Source: Lentzea albidocapillata
GTDB lineage: Bacteria; Actinomycetota; Actinomycetes; Mycobacteriales; Pseudonocardiaceae
Direction of reading: 5' to 3'
Assembly: GCF_000719115.1 (NCBI RefSeq)
Contig: NZ_JOEA01000005.1
Span: 496,001 to 560,000, forward strand
DNA: 64,000 nucleotides
Positions 23,420 to 31,989 of the stretch are shown in pieces. The stretch's first letter is position 1; each line of letters opens with the position of its first letter. The notes under the pieces were generated by a model. The model did no database searches. It was not told the DNA's origin and saw only the letters and a list, made by a program, of their open reading frames with translations. The translations under genes and the position numbers were made by a program.

Positions 23420-25519
23420 ATGGACTCGCATGGAGGTACCGTGCCGCCGCGTCCCACCACGGACCAGCGGATCATCCCGCTGCCGTTGGCGTCGACCAAC
23501 CACGCCGGGCGTTCCGCCCTGACCTGCCGCTACCGCTGCGGCGACGCCTGCTTCCACGAGGCGCCCAACACCTCGGCCAATCCCTACCTCGGCGACGTGA
23601 TCGCCAGCGCATTGTCCCGCCGTTCGCTGCTGCGGTCGACGGCAGTGTTGTCGCTGGCTGCCGCCGGAACGGCCGCTGTCGCCGCACCTGCTTTCGCCGG
23701 CCCCGAGCCCGATGTCGAGCTGAGCCTCCATGGCGGCCGCGGTGCTCGCGGGCTCAGCTTCGAGCCGGTGGCGCACAACAAGCTCGACTCCGTGGTCGTC
23801 CCGCCCGGTTACGAGCAAGACGTCGTGATCCGGTGGGGTGACCCGGTTCTACCGGGCGCGCCGGCATTCGATCCGGCCAAGCAGACCGCTGCGGCGCAGG
23901 CGAAGCAGTTCGGCTTCAACGTCGACTACCTCGCGCTGCTGGACCTCGACCACGATCGGCTCGTGCTGGTCGCGAACCACGAGTACACCAGCGAGCTGGT
24001 GATGTTCGCCGGGTACAGCGCGGCCAACCCGACGCGTGAGCAGGTCGAGATCGCCTGGGCGGCGCACGGTCTGAGCGTTGTCGTGCTGGCGGAAGAGCGC
24101 CGCTCCGGCAAGCTCTCGCCGGTGAAGCACCGGCTCAACCGCCGGATCACCGCCACGAGCAAGCTGGAGTTCACCGGGCCGGCTGCGGGTAGCGCGCTGC
24201 TGAAGACCTCGGCGGACCCGGCCGGGCGCACGGTGCTGGGCACGCTGAACAACTGTGGTGGTGGCGTCACGCCGTGGGGCACGGTGCTGTCCGGCGAGGA
24301 GAACTTCAACCAGTACTTCGGCAACGCCGACCTGGTCACCGACCCGACCACGAAGGCGCGGCTCACCCGCTACGGGTTGCGGGGTACGGCGAGCGAGCGC
24401 AAGTGGGAGCGGTTCGACAAGCGCTTCGACGTGGCGCAGGAGCCCAACGAGACCAACCGGCACGGCTGGGTCGTCGAGATCGACCCGTTCGACCCGGACT
24501 TCGTGCCGCGCAAGCGGACCGCGCTCGGCCGGTTCAAGCACGAAGCCGCCGAGCCGCGGCTCACCCCTGACGGCCGGGTCGTGCTCTACATGGGTGACGA
24601 CGAGCGGTTCGACTACTTCTACAAGTACGTCTCCAAGAACAGCATGCGGCGCGGCAACAGCCAGGCCGCCCGCCGGCACAACCTCACGCTGCTCGACGAA
24701 GGCACGCTGTACGTCGCCAAGTTCACCGGCGACAGCCCCGCCGCAGAAATCGACGGGTCCGGCAAGCTGCCCTCGGACGGCGCGTTCGACGGCACCGGCG
24801 AATGGGTCGCGCTGGCGAGCGGGAGCAAGTCGTTCGTGCCGGGCATGACCGCCGAAGAGGTCTACGTGTTCACGCGTCTCGCCGCAGACAAGGTGGGCGC
24901 GACGAAGATGGACCGGCCCGAGGACGTCGAGCCGCACCCGGACAACGGGACCGTCTACATCGCACTGACCAACAACTCCGACCGCGGCGTGGCAGGCAAG
25001 GCGGCGCCGGACGAGGCCAACCCGCGCACCCGCAACCGGCACGGCCAGATCATGGAGGTCATGGAGTCGCGCAACAACGCCGCGGCGACGAGCTTCCGGT
25101 GGCGGTTGTTCCTGGTGTGCGGCGATCCTGCGGACCCGAGTACCTACTTCGCCGGGTTCCCGAAGGACAAGGTGTCGGCGGTGTCCTGCCCGGACAACCT
25201 CGCGTTCGACCGCCACGGCAACCTGTGGATCGCAACGGACGGCAGCGCGCTCGGCTCCAACGACGGCCTCTTCGGCGTCGCTGTGGACGGTCGCTATCGC
25301 GGTCAGGTCAAGCAGTTCCTCACCGTGCCCGTCGGCGCGGAGACCTGCGGGCCAATCATTGAGGAACGGCGTGTCATCGTCGCCGTACAGCATCCCGGTG
25401 AGATCGACGGTGCGACGGTGGAGAAGCCCGGCTCGACCTGGCCCGGCGGACCCGGCACGATCGCACGCCCGTCCGTGATCGCGGTGCGCCGGACGGACTG
25501 CGGCCGGATCGGCGACTAA
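23420..25519 (+). CDS. phoX: PhoX-like (DUF839) Tat-exported phosphatase
   Basis: About 699 residues. A twin-arginine motif SRRSLLR near residue 65 is followed by a hydrophobic stretch ending APAFAG, so export is by Tat after a long N-region (LTCRYRCGDACFHEAPNT) conserved in actinobacterial PhoX. The body has LGTLNNCGGGVTPWGTVLSGEENF and NRHGWVVEIDPFDP, the Ca/Fe-binding and catalytic segments of PhoX alkaline phosphatases. Starts TTG 23408, ATG 23420 and GTG 23441 (GGAGG 4 nt upstream) are all possible. It would release phosphate outside the cell, consistent with the pst operon in this region. Confidence 0.9.
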   Translation: MDSHGGTVPPRPTTDQRIIPLPLASTNHAGRSALTCRYRCGDACFHEAPNTSANPYLGDVIASALSRRSLLRSTAVLSLAAAGTAAVAAPAFAGPEPDVELSLHGGRGARGLSFEPVAHNKLDSVVVPPGYEQDVVIRWGDPVLPGAPAFDPAKQTAAAQAKQFGFNVDYLALLDLDHDRLVLVANHEYTSELVMFAGYSAANPTREQVEIAWAAHGLSVVVLAEERRSGKLSPVKHRLNRRITATSKLEFTGPAAGSALLKTSADPAGRTVLGTLNNCGGGVTPWGTVLSGEENFNQYFGNADLVTDPTTKARLTRYGLRGTASERKWERFDKRFDVAQEPNETNRHGWVVEIDPFDPDFVPRKRTALGRFKHEAAEPRLTPDGRVVLYMGDDERFDYFYKYVSKNSMRRGNSQAARRHNLTLLDEGTLYVAKFTGDSPAAEIDGSGKLPSDGAFDGTGEWVALASGSKSFVPGMTAEEVYVFTRLAADKVGATKMDRPEDVEPHPDNGTVYIALTNNSDRGVAGKAAPDEANPRTRNRHGQIMEVMESRNNAAATSFRWRLFLVCGDPADPSTYFAGFPKDKVSAVSCPDNLAFDRHGNLWIATDGSALGSNDGLFGVAVDGRYRGQVKQFLTVPVGAETCGPIIEERRVIVAVQHPGEIDGATVEKPGSTWPGGPGTIARPSVIAVRRTDCGRIGD

Positions 25520-25544
25520 GACTCGGCTACCGATGGCCGGGATC

Positions 25545-25598
25545 GGTTAGTGGGAACGACTAACCAAGGTGGGGACCGTCCACGCGGGCGGTCCCCAC
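25545..25598 (+). terminator. Two hairpins after phoX
   Basis: GGTTAGT-gggaacg-ACTAACC (25545-25565) is followed by GTGGGGACCG (25569-25578) pairing with CGGTCCCCAC (25589-25598). The second, GC-rich stem is the likely terminator, possibly serving the convergent merR gene too. Confidence 0.7.
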
Positions 25599-25635
25599 TT
25601 CCGTTGAACACCAACCGCTTCGACCTGACAGCTGG

Positions 25636-26064
25636 TCACTTGTGATGAGCTGGGCGAGGCCGATGCCCAGCCGGGTTGATGATCGTGCAGATGTCGTTCT
25701 CGGTACAGGTCGCCGGGTCGGTCACAGCACCTCGGCGGACAAGACCGCGGAGCGCGTCGCGAGTCTTGGTCATCTCGGCCAGGCGGCGCTCGATGTCGGC
25801 CAGGCGCTCGCTGATCAATGCGGTGACGTGACCACAGGGTGCCTGTCCACCATCGCGCAACGCGAGGACAGAGCTGATCTCGGCGAGCGTGAGCCCGGCG
25901 CTCTGCGCGTTGCGGACGAAGGCGAGTCGCGCGATGGCTTGCTCGGGATAGTCGCGGTAGCCGCCACTTGTACGTGGCGGCGCCGGCAGCAGACCGGACT
26001 GCTCGTAGAAGCGGATGGTCTTCGTGCTCAAGCCACTTGTCGCAGCAAGAGTCCCGATGCGCAT
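25636..26064 (-). CDS. merR: MerR family regulator of the merB unit
   Basis: A 142-residue MerR protein: MRIGTLAATSGLSTKTIRFY HTH, a dimerisation helix, and Cys at GGQAPCGHV and in CTENDICTI near the C-terminus, suitable for Hg(II) or another soft metal. It is divergent from the organomercurial lyase gene with a perfect MerR-type promoter in the 82-nt gap, so it most likely controls merB. Residues differ from classical Tn21/Tn501 MerR, so CadR/CueR-like specificity cannot be excluded. Confidence 0.87.
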   Translation of the reverse strand: MRIGTLAATSGLSTKTIRFYEQSGLLPAPPRTSGGYRDYPEQAIARLAFVRNAQSAGLTLAEISSVLALRDGGQAPCGHVTALISERLADIERRLAEMTKTRDALRGLVRRGAVTDPATCTENDICTIINPAGHRPRPAHHK

Positions 26065-26081
26065 ACCCCGGACGCTACTCC

Positions 26082-26113
26082 TTGACCTTCCAGTGCGCTG
26101 GAAGGTCTAGCGT
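26082..26113 (+). promoter_or_regulatory. MerR-type promoter of merB
   Basis: TTGACC (26082-26087) and TAGCGT (26108-26113) flank a 20-bp spacer. A perfect dyad GACCTTCCAG-tgcg-CTGGAAGGTC runs 26084-26107. This is the geometry of MerR-activated promoters. Confidence 0.82.
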
Positions 26114-26146
26114 CGTGGTGTATGGAACAAGGCTGGAGGGCACGCA

Positions 26147-27130
26147 ATGCGAATCACGGTGCTGACGGTTCCGGGATGCCCGAATGCGGCCCCTGCGCTC
26201 GAGCGGGTCACAGCTGCGCTCGCGGGCCGGGCCGCTGAGATCGAGTTGGTCGAGGTACACGACCAAGACCAGGCCTGTGCACTGGGGATGACGGGCTCTC
26301 CGACGATCCTGCTCGACGGCATCGACCCGTTCGCGGCTGCCGAGGCGGTGCCATCGGTGTCATGCCGCCTATACCGGGGCGCGGACGGAACGGTGGCAGG
26401 AGCGCCGAGCGAAGCCGCACTGAGGCAGGCGATCGACAGTACCGGCCTTGCGCAACCGGCCGCTGTCGGCGACTGCTGTGAATCGGATGCGCTCGACGTC
26501 GTCGGCCGTGGCGGGAGAGGGCGTCGCGCGCCCGACGCGCGCGGCCTGCGGGCGGTGCATCAGGCGGTGCTGCGCCAGTTCGCCGCCACCGGCGCCGCTT
26601 CCGCACTGGACGAGCTGGAACCGATCGCCGCCGAAGCGGGCCGGACGGCCGGTGACGTGCTGGAGGAACTGGCCCGCGAGGACTTCCTGACCTTGGACGG
26701 GCAAGGGCACATCCGCGCCGCTTATCCGTTCTCCGCCACGGAGACGCGCCACCATGTACGGATCGATGGTGGCGCCGAGGTGTGGTCGATGTGCGCGATC
26801 GACGCGCTCGGCATCCCTGCGATGCTCAACCGTGACGCCGAGATCACCTCCACTGACCCGGTGACCGGCGAGCCGATCACCGTCACCACGCGGGACGGTA
26901 AGGCGACCTGGGAACCTGCCGGTGCGGTGGTGTTCGTCGGACAACGCCCAGGCGGCGGACCCGCGGCCACGGCATGCTGCGACGCACTTAACTTCTTCCG
27001 GAGCCACACCACCGCCCACGCCTGGATCAGCGAGCATCCCGAGGTCCCCGGACGCATCGTCGAGCAGTCGCAGGCGGAAGAGATCGCCGCGCGGACTTTC
27101 GGCCCCGTTCTCGCTTCCGGACCTTCATGA
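26147..27130 (+). CDS. merB: Organomercurial lyase with N-terminal thioredoxin-like domain
   Basis: A 327-residue protein. Residues 1-95 look like a thioredoxin-fold module with a single Cys (VPGCPNAAPAL; SPTILLDGIDPF). Residues 130-320 are an alkylmercury lyase: SMCAIDALGIPAM contains the catalytic Cys216 and Asp219, and ATACCDALNFF the second Cys (277/278), matching Cys96/Asp99/Cys159 of E. coli MerB. It would cleave C-Hg bonds, yielding Hg(II). ATG 26147 has CTGGAGGG upstream. A mercuric reductase would normally follow; none is found within the window. The fused domain may deliver thiol-bound substrate. Confidence 0.88.
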   Translation: MRITVLTVPGCPNAAPALERVTAALAGRAAEIELVEVHDQDQACALGMTGSPTILLDGIDPFAAAEAVPSVSCRLYRGADGTVAGAPSEAALRQAIDSTGLAQPAAVGDCCESDALDVVGRGGRGRRAPDARGLRAVHQAVLRQFAATGAASALDELEPIAAEAGRTAGDVLEELAREDFLTLDGQGHIRAAYPFSATETRHHVRIDGGAEVWSMCAIDALGIPAMLNRDAEITSTDPVTGEPITVTTRDGKATWEPAGAVVFVGQRPGGGPAATACCDALNFFRSHTTAHAWISEHPEVPGRIVEQSQAEEIAARTFGPVLASGPS

Positions 27131-27145
27131 ACGCCCTCGAGAAAG

Positions 27146-27781
27146 TCAGACGCGTGCCTCGACCCCAAGTTCCTGGAGGAGCTCACGCACGTGGCGCTCG
27201 ATCTCGTCGCGCACGGGGCGAACGTCGGCGACGTCCTTGCCCGCTGGGTCGTCGAGCGTCCAGTCCAGGTAGCGCTTGCCTGGGAACACCGGGCACGCGT
27301 CGCCGCAGCCCATAGAGACGATCACGTCGGCGGCGCGGACGATCTCGTCGGTCCATGGCTTGGGGAACTCGCGGGAGATGTTGATGCCGCGCTCGAGCAT
27401 GGCCTCGACGGCGGCCGGGTTGATCTGGTTGCCGGGCTCGGAGCCGCCGGACCAGGCCACCGCGCGGTCCTCGGCGAGGTCTTCGAAGAACCCGAGCGCC
27501 ATCTGGCTGCGCCCGGCGTTGTGCACGCAGAGGAAGAGCACGATCGGCTTGTTGTCCGTCACGTGTCCTTCGACCTTGGCCAGCGCGTGCAGCCTCTGGC
27601 GGGCGAACCGTTCTGCCAGCAGCGGCAGGAAGTTCGGGATGGTGCTGTTCGAGGCGAACTGGTCGTAGCTGGTGTTCAGGAACCGTTCGATGGTCTCGGT
27701 GCCGAAGATGCCGTGAAACTGCGACTGCAGGCGGCTGGCGGCGGTCTTGAGGGCGAGTTGCTGGTCGATGCTCAGGGTCAT
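27146..27781 (-). CDS. arsC: Arsenate reductase with N-terminal three-helix domain
   Basis: A 211-residue protein. An N-terminal helical bundle (1-72: FHGIFGTETIERFLNTSYDQ) precedes a low-molecular-weight phosphatase-like ArsC. The CX5R loop is CVHNAGR with Cys85 and Arg91, and the distal pair MGCGDACP provides resolving thiols. The architecture matches actinobacterial three-helix ArsC such as corynebacterial ArsC1'. It overlaps the upstream ArsR-ArsC fusion by 4 nt (ATGA) and is cotranscribed with it. It reduces As(V) to As(III) for efflux or methylation. Confidence 0.9.
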   Translation of the reverse strand: MTLSIDQQLALKTAASRLQSQFHGIFGTETIERFLNTSYDQFASNSTIPNFLPLLAERFARQRLHALAKVEGHVTDNKPIVLFLCVHNAGRSQMALGFFEDLAEDRAVAWSGGSEPGNQINPAAVEAMLERGINISREFPKPWTDEIVRAADVIVSMGCGDACPVFPGKRYLDWTLDDPAGKDVADVRPVRDEIERHVRELLQELGVEARV

Positions 27782-28467
27782 CGGTCTTCTCCAGACTGGT
27801 GAACGACGGGGGCCAGCCGGTCGACCCGGTCGGCGAGATCGAGGAAGGCGTGTTCGAAGGCGTCCTCGGTGCCGGCGCGGGCCGGGTCGGGAACCGACCA
27901 GTGCAGGCGGTCGAGGTGACTGTCGAGCTGTTCGTGGGCGTTGTCGCAGACGGCGACCACGAGGTCGTCCGGCCGCAGGATGTCTTCGACGCGTGCGGTT
28001 CGGGCACGGGCGAGCGGCAGGCCGTGCGCCTTGGCGGTCGCGACCGCGAGCGGGTGCACTCCGTCCGCCGGCTTCGTACCGGCGGAGGCGGTGGGAACGG
28101 TGCTGCGCTTCTTCCACAGCGCCGCGGCGAGCTGAGAGCGCGCCGAGTTGTAGGTGCAGACGAACACCACGCGCGGCGCTGTCCGGTTTCCCGCCGGGCC
28201 GAGCCCCGTCAGCGCGTCCGCACGCAGGCGCAGGTAGTTGCGGCGCTGGTCCCCTTCCGAGCGGATGCGCTCCAGCACGCCTGCCTGTTCGAGCAGCTTC
28301 ACGTGGTGTGCCAGCAGGTTGCTGGGCAGGCCGAGCTCGCGGCCGACCTCGCTGGGCGAGGCGTCACCAAGAAGCAGCCGGTCGACGATCGCCAGCCGCG
28401 CGGGTTCGCCGAGCACCGCGTACAGCCGTGCCCGCTCCACCACCGAGGAAGACCACTCAATGTTCAT
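27778..28467 (-). CDS. ArsR regulator fused to ArsC-like phosphatase domain
   Basis: 229 residues. Residues 1-95 are an ArsR winged helix (VLGEPARLAIVDRLLLGD; LPSNLLAHHVKLLEQAG). Residues 100-229 are a low-molecular-weight phosphatase/ArsC domain with VCTYNSARSQLAAALW as the P-loop. The resolving Cys pair of true ArsC is reduced to a single CDN. ATG 28467 is chosen because it sits in a palindromic operator and opens the conserved helix. The domain may sense rather than reduce arsenate; this is inference. Upstream residues of the longer ORF are not family-like. Confidence 0.88.
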   Translation of the reverse strand: MNIEWSSSVVERARLYAVLGEPARLAIVDRLLLGDASPSEVGRELGLPSNLLAHHVKLLEQAGVLERIRSEGDQRRNYLRLRADALTGLGPAGNRTAPRVVFVCTYNSARSQLAAALWKKRSTVPTASAGTKPADGVHPLAVATAKAHGLPLARARTARVEDILRPDDLVVAVCDNAHEQLDSHLDRLHWSVPDPARAGTEDAFEHAFLDLADRVDRLAPVVHQSGEDR

Positions 28468-28477
28468 TGACTCAATG
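28465..28477. promoter_or_regulatory. Palindrome over the start of the ArsR-ArsC gene
   Basis: CATTGA-c-TCAATG is an exact 6-1-6 palindrome covering the ATG at 28467-28465. It is the probable autoregulatory ArsR operator, again overlapping the start codon. Confidence 0.6.
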
Positions 28478-28573
28478 ATGGTTGAGTATTCTTCGGCTGT
28501 CAACGGTGCTGCGCTGCCACGACGCAACTCACAACGGCCACATGCCGTGGGGCCGGAAGGCGGAGATGAAAGC

Positions 28574-28831
28574 ATGACGGTCAACGAAGGACTCGTGACG
28601 ACTCGAGCCGGTCGACCTGCGCGGTGGCGCGGCAGCGGGCTGGTCTCACTGCCAACGACGCACGCCGCCTTCGCCCCGCTACAGCCGCGACAACAGCTTC
28701 CGCGACCTGCGGCACAACCTGCGCTTCGCCACCATCACGGCGCCTGCTCGATCACTGGCGCGATGTTCGGCGGGCTGTTCCTCGCCGTCATCCTGCCGAT
28801 CTCCGCGGCGAAATTGGCTCGTCACCACTGA
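28574..28831 (+). pseudogene. Degraded small membrane-protein gene
   Basis: ATG 28574 has GGAG 8 nt upstream. The product ends in a plausible membrane segment (MFGGLFLAVILPISAAKLA), but the middle is low-complexity Pro/Gln/His. The natural-looking middle (SRDNSFRDLRHNLRFATI) lies in another frame. Two compensating shifts would restore one protein. Not recognised; probably decayed. The 3' end overlaps the convergent HAAS gene by 44 nt. Confidence 0.35.
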
Positions 28832-29453
28832 GCGCCTGCTGCGCGTGGCGGCACGCGCGCAGCAGATGAACGCCACAACCGAGCCGAATCAGGCTCGCCA
28901 GTGCGGCCGTGATGGCCAAGACGCTGAGCCCGGCATCGGAACTGGTGGCCAGGACGGTGAGCATGCCGAGGTCCCCGACCATGCAGCCCACCACGACCGC
29001 TGCAGCGCCAGCCAAGGCCCGCCGAGGGACAGCGGACGGCACCCAGCGCGTCAAACCGCCAGTGGTGGCAAGCACCAGCAGTCCTATGAGGACCGCGACA
29101 CAGATCAACGGCAGCACCGGAATGCCTGCCGGTGAAGTCGGCGCGAGCAGAAGCAGCCACCAGACACCCACCAGCGGGCCGGTGACGACCAGCACCGTGA
29201 CGACGTGGCGTGCCTGCTGCGTGACCAATTCCCCTGCAAACGCGGCAGCGACCTGGTCAACCGTGCCGAACTCGTCGACGGCGGCTTCGGCGGCCGCTCG
29301 GGGTGGGCTACCGCTGTCGGTGTGGCGGGCGGCGGCTTCCGTCAAACCGTCGCGGAGTTCGTCGAGCACCGCGACGCGCGCCCGGCGCGGGCCTGGAAGA
29401 CGAGTGGCGAGGGCGGCCAGATAACCCTCGATGATCAGGACGTCGCGGGCCAT
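28788..29453 (-). CDS. HAAS-domain membrane protein
   Basis: 221 residues. The cytoplasmic N-terminus (IIEGYLAALATRLPGPRRARVAVLDELRDGL, residues 6-36) is a HAAS signalling domain. About four or five membrane segments follow (VVTVLVVTGPLVGVWWLLLL; LPLICVAVLIGLLVLATTG and others). Such proteins are normally encoded beside a PadR regulator, as here: the PadR gene overlaps it by 19 nt upstream. It probably acts as a membrane-bound signal partner of PadR. Confidence 0.82.
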   Translation of the reverse strand: MARDVLIIEGYLAALATRLPGPRRARVAVLDELRDGLTEAAARHTDSGSPPRAAAEAAVDEFGTVDQVAAAFAGELVTQQARHVVTVLVVTGPLVGVWWLLLLAPTSPAGIPVLPLICVAVLIGLLVLATTGGLTRWVPSAVPRRALAGAAAVVVGCMVGDLGMLTVLATSSDAGLSVLAITAALASLIRLGCGVHLLRACRHAQQALSGDEPISPRRSAG

Positions 29454-29773
29454 TGTCGCCTCGCCAGCAACGCTGACACCGCCGTCGAGAACGTGTCCCA
29501 AACAACCCGTTCTGCCTTCAAGGCCTCGCGCCCGGCGAGCGTGATCTCGTAGGTGCGGCGACGCCGACCGCCAACGGTGTCCCACCGGCTGTGCACCAGT
29601 CCAGAACGCTCCAGCCGATGCAGCGCCGGGTACACCGTCCCGGTCGGCAGATCGAAAGTGCCGTCGCTGCCTTCCCGCACGGCGTCGATCACCGCGTAGC
29701 CGTGTCGCGGCCCGCCTTCCAGGACCGCCAGCAGCAACGCGTCCAAGTGCCCCTTGAGCGTCTCGGGCCTCAT
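29435..29773 (-). CDS. PadR family transcriptional regulator
   Basis: A 112-residue PadR-s1 regulator: MRPETLKGHLDALLLAVLEG, GYAVIDAVREGSDGTFDLPTGTVYPALHRLERSGLV winged helix, and a short C-terminal helix. It is divergent from the PEP-synthase-like gene, with GTAGC-n3-GCTAC dyads at both promoters (29776-29788 and 29835-29847). It therefore probably represses both its own HAAS operon and the divergent operon. The effector is unknown. Confidence 0.9.
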   Translation of the reverse strand: MRPETLKGHLDALLLAVLEGGPRHGYAVIDAVREGSDGTFDLPTGTVYPALHRLERSGLVHSRWDTVGGRRRRTYEITLAGREALKAERVVWDTFSTAVSALLARRQWPATS

Positions 29774-29775
29774 AG

Positions 29776-29868
29776 GTAGCAACGCTACTCCGGCAGCTTG
29801 ACAAAGTCACGACTTGCCAGTTCAAGGCCTTGGAGTAGCATCGCTACCTATAGCAATACTAGCTATAG
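29776..29868. promoter_or_regulatory. Paired PadR-type operators
   Basis: GTAGC-aac-GCTAC (29776-29788) lies just upstream of padR, and GTAGC-atc-GCTAC (29835-29847) before the divergent gene. A further dyad CTATAGC-n7-GCTATAG (29848-29868) touches the GTG start of that gene. Repetition of the same 5-3-5 motif on both sides supports one regulator for both promoters. Confidence 0.7.
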
Positions 29869-31989
29869 GTGGTGGTGGCCGTGGACATCCTTCACCTGAC
29901 CGAGGCGATAGACGTCGACCGCGAGGAAGCAGGCGGCAAGGCGTCCACGTTGGCCGAGCTGCTCGCGATCGGTTTCCCCGTGCCACCGGGCTTCGTCGTG
30001 CTCGCACGCGCCTTCGATCAGTCCGACACAGCTCTCGACGCCGCGTTGCTCGATGCCGCCGAGCGGCTGGGCAGCAGCCCATTCGCTGTGCGGTCCTCGG
30101 CTGCGGCGGAGGATCTCCCCGACGCGTCCTACGCCGGGCTGTACGAGTCGTTCCTCAACGTCCCCCTCGACGGACTCCCCGAGGCGGTCCGGGCCTGCCG
30201 AGCCTCGATGGCCGCCGCGCGCGTGACCGCGTACCGGGACACGCCGACGCAGATGGCGGTGCTGGTCCAGACGATGGTCGAAGCCGACGCCGCGGGAGTG
30301 GCGTTCACCGCGGACCCGCTCACCGGTGACCGGGACGACTTACTGGTCACCGCGGTCCGCGGCTTGGGCGAGCGACTGGTCGGCGGCGAGGCCGTCGGCG
30401 ATCAGTGGACGGTGCGAGGCAGTGCGGTGCGATGTCAGCGGGTGACCGAACACGCGGTGGACGCCGATCAGGTTCGCGCGGTCGCAGAGTTGGGCCGCCG
30501 AGTCGAGGCCCACTTCGGACGGCCGCAGGACATCGAGTGGGCCTTCGCGGCGGGGCGGCTGTTCCTGCTGCAGGCACGGCCGATGACCGCCCTGCCCGAT
30601 CCCGTCGACTGGCGCGCACCCGGTCCAGGGTTGTGGCAGCGCAACTTCCGGCTCGGCGAGTGGCTGCCGGAGCCGCTGACTCCGCTGTTCGCCGACTGGG
30701 TGCTCCCCCGCATCATCGCCGGGTTCAACGAGGAGATGAAGGCGACGGCCGGCGTCTCGCTGCCGTTCGGGCACGAGCTCGTGCACGGCTGGTACTACAC
30801 GACGCCGCACCCGGTCATCACACCTGCGCGGCTCGCCGGCGCTCTCGTCCGCGGCAGGCTGACGTTGCTGCGGTTCATGCGTCATGCGTTGGTCCAGCCT
30901 CTGGTGAACCCTTCTGCTGCTGACACTGCGCTTCTCGCGCAACTCCATGTCCGTTGGACGGAGTTGCGTACGCGTTACCAGCAGCTGGTCGACAGCACGG
31001 ACAGCACGGTTGACGACATCGCCGTCCTCGCGGGCAAGTACCTGTGGCTGCTGGCCGTCGTCGGAGGCGCCGCGTGGAAGATGGAGGCCGCGCTGGGACG
31101 TTTCGCCCGGCGGTACCTTCCAGATCAGCTTCCTGACGGCATAGCGGTGTTGCTCGCCGGCTTGCCGGGCATCGAGACGGACATCCCGCCGCACGCGGTG
31201 TACTCGCTCGACTGGTACCACCCGATGACAACGCGATCCACAGTGGATGAATCGCGACGCGTCACGTCCGCCACAAACCGTGCGGCCGCAGAGAACCTGT
31301 GTCGCGACGCACTCACCAACCGGCCCTCGCTGCGGGCGAAGTTCGACGCGTTGCTCGCCGTCGCTCAGCGCTATGCCGTCATTCGCGAGCAGCAGGCGCG
31401 TGACCTCACGCTCGGCTGGCCGTTGCTGCGCCGCCTTGCCCTGCGTCATGGCGCGGAACTGCTATCCGGCGATCCGACCGACATCTTCTTCTGCACCCGC
31501 GCCGAGCTGAATGCCAAGGACAACAACCTCGCTGCGGTGATTCAGCGGCGGCGCACGACCTGGCAACGGCAACGTCGTCTGGCAGCACCGCTGCAGCTGG
31601 GTACCCCGTCCCGCCTGATCGGCGCGGTCATGAGCAGAGCAGGCGCTGCCCACTCCCCGACACCCGCCGCGGACAACTCGATCACCGGCCAACCGGCCAG
31701 CCCGGGGCGGGCCAGCGGCAGGGTCAGGATTCTGCGCGAGCCCAGCGAGATCGATCGGTTCGTCCCCGGTGAGGTGCTCGTCGCACCGACGACGACGCCT
31801 GCATGGACTCCGCTGTTCGCCATTGCGGCGGCGGTTATCACTGATGGCGGCAACCTCGCCGCGCACGCCTCGCTCGTCGCCCGCGAATACGGCATCCCCG
31901 CGGTCGTAGGAACCGGCAACGGGACCCGCGTGCTGTCCGAAGGACAAACTGTCGCGGTCGACGGCACCACTGGCGTCGTGAGCTGGTGA
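29869..31989 (+). CDS. PEP synthase / rifampicin phosphotransferase-like enzyme
   Basis: About 706 residues. An N-terminal ATP-grasp domain of PPDK type (GGKASTLAELLAIGFPVPPG; RSSAAAEDLPDASYAGLYES; DVEWAF-like DIEWAFAAGRLFLLQARP near residue 230), a long linker and a C-terminal swivelling phosphohistidine domain (TDGGNLAAHASLVAREYGIPAV near 675, with the catalytic His in AHA). It could be a PEP synthase-like enzyme or a phosphotransferase inactivating an antibiotic (Rph-like). GTG codons at 29869, 29872, 29875 and 29881 are all candidate starts. A PadR operator lies directly upstream. Confidence 0.8.
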   Translation: MVVAVDILHLTEAIDVDREEAGGKASTLAELLAIGFPVPPGFVVLARAFDQSDTALDAALLDAAERLGSSPFAVRSSAAAEDLPDASYAGLYESFLNVPLDGLPEAVRACRASMAAARVTAYRDTPTQMAVLVQTMVEADAAGVAFTADPLTGDRDDLLVTAVRGLGERLVGGEAVGDQWTVRGSAVRCQRVTEHAVDADQVRAVAELGRRVEAHFGRPQDIEWAFAAGRLFLLQARPMTALPDPVDWRAPGPGLWQRNFRLGEWLPEPLTPLFADWVLPRIIAGFNEEMKATAGVSLPFGHELVHGWYYTTPHPVITPARLAGALVRGRLTLLRFMRHALVQPLVNPSAADTALLAQLHVRWTELRTRYQQLVDSTDSTVDDIAVLAGKYLWLLAVVGGAAWKMEAALGRFARRYLPDQLPDGIAVLLAGLPGIETDIPPHAVYSLDWYHPMTTRSTVDESRRVTSATNRAAAENLCRDALTNRPSLRAKFDALLAVAQRYAVIREQQARDLTLGWPLLRRLALRHGAELLSGDPTDIFFCTRAELNAKDNNLAAVIQRRRTTWQRQRRLAAPLQLGTPSRLIGAVMSRAGAAHSPTPAADNSITGQPASPGRASGRVRILREPSEIDRFVPGEVLVAPTTTPAWTPLFAIAAAVITDGGNLAAHASLVAREYGIPAVVGTGNGTRVLSEGQTVAVDGTTGVVSW

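Noticed and set aside
23849..25393. 514-codon minus-strand ORF opposite phoX
   Set aside because: Low-complexity Arg/Val/Gly product; PhoX on the plus strand explains the codon bias.
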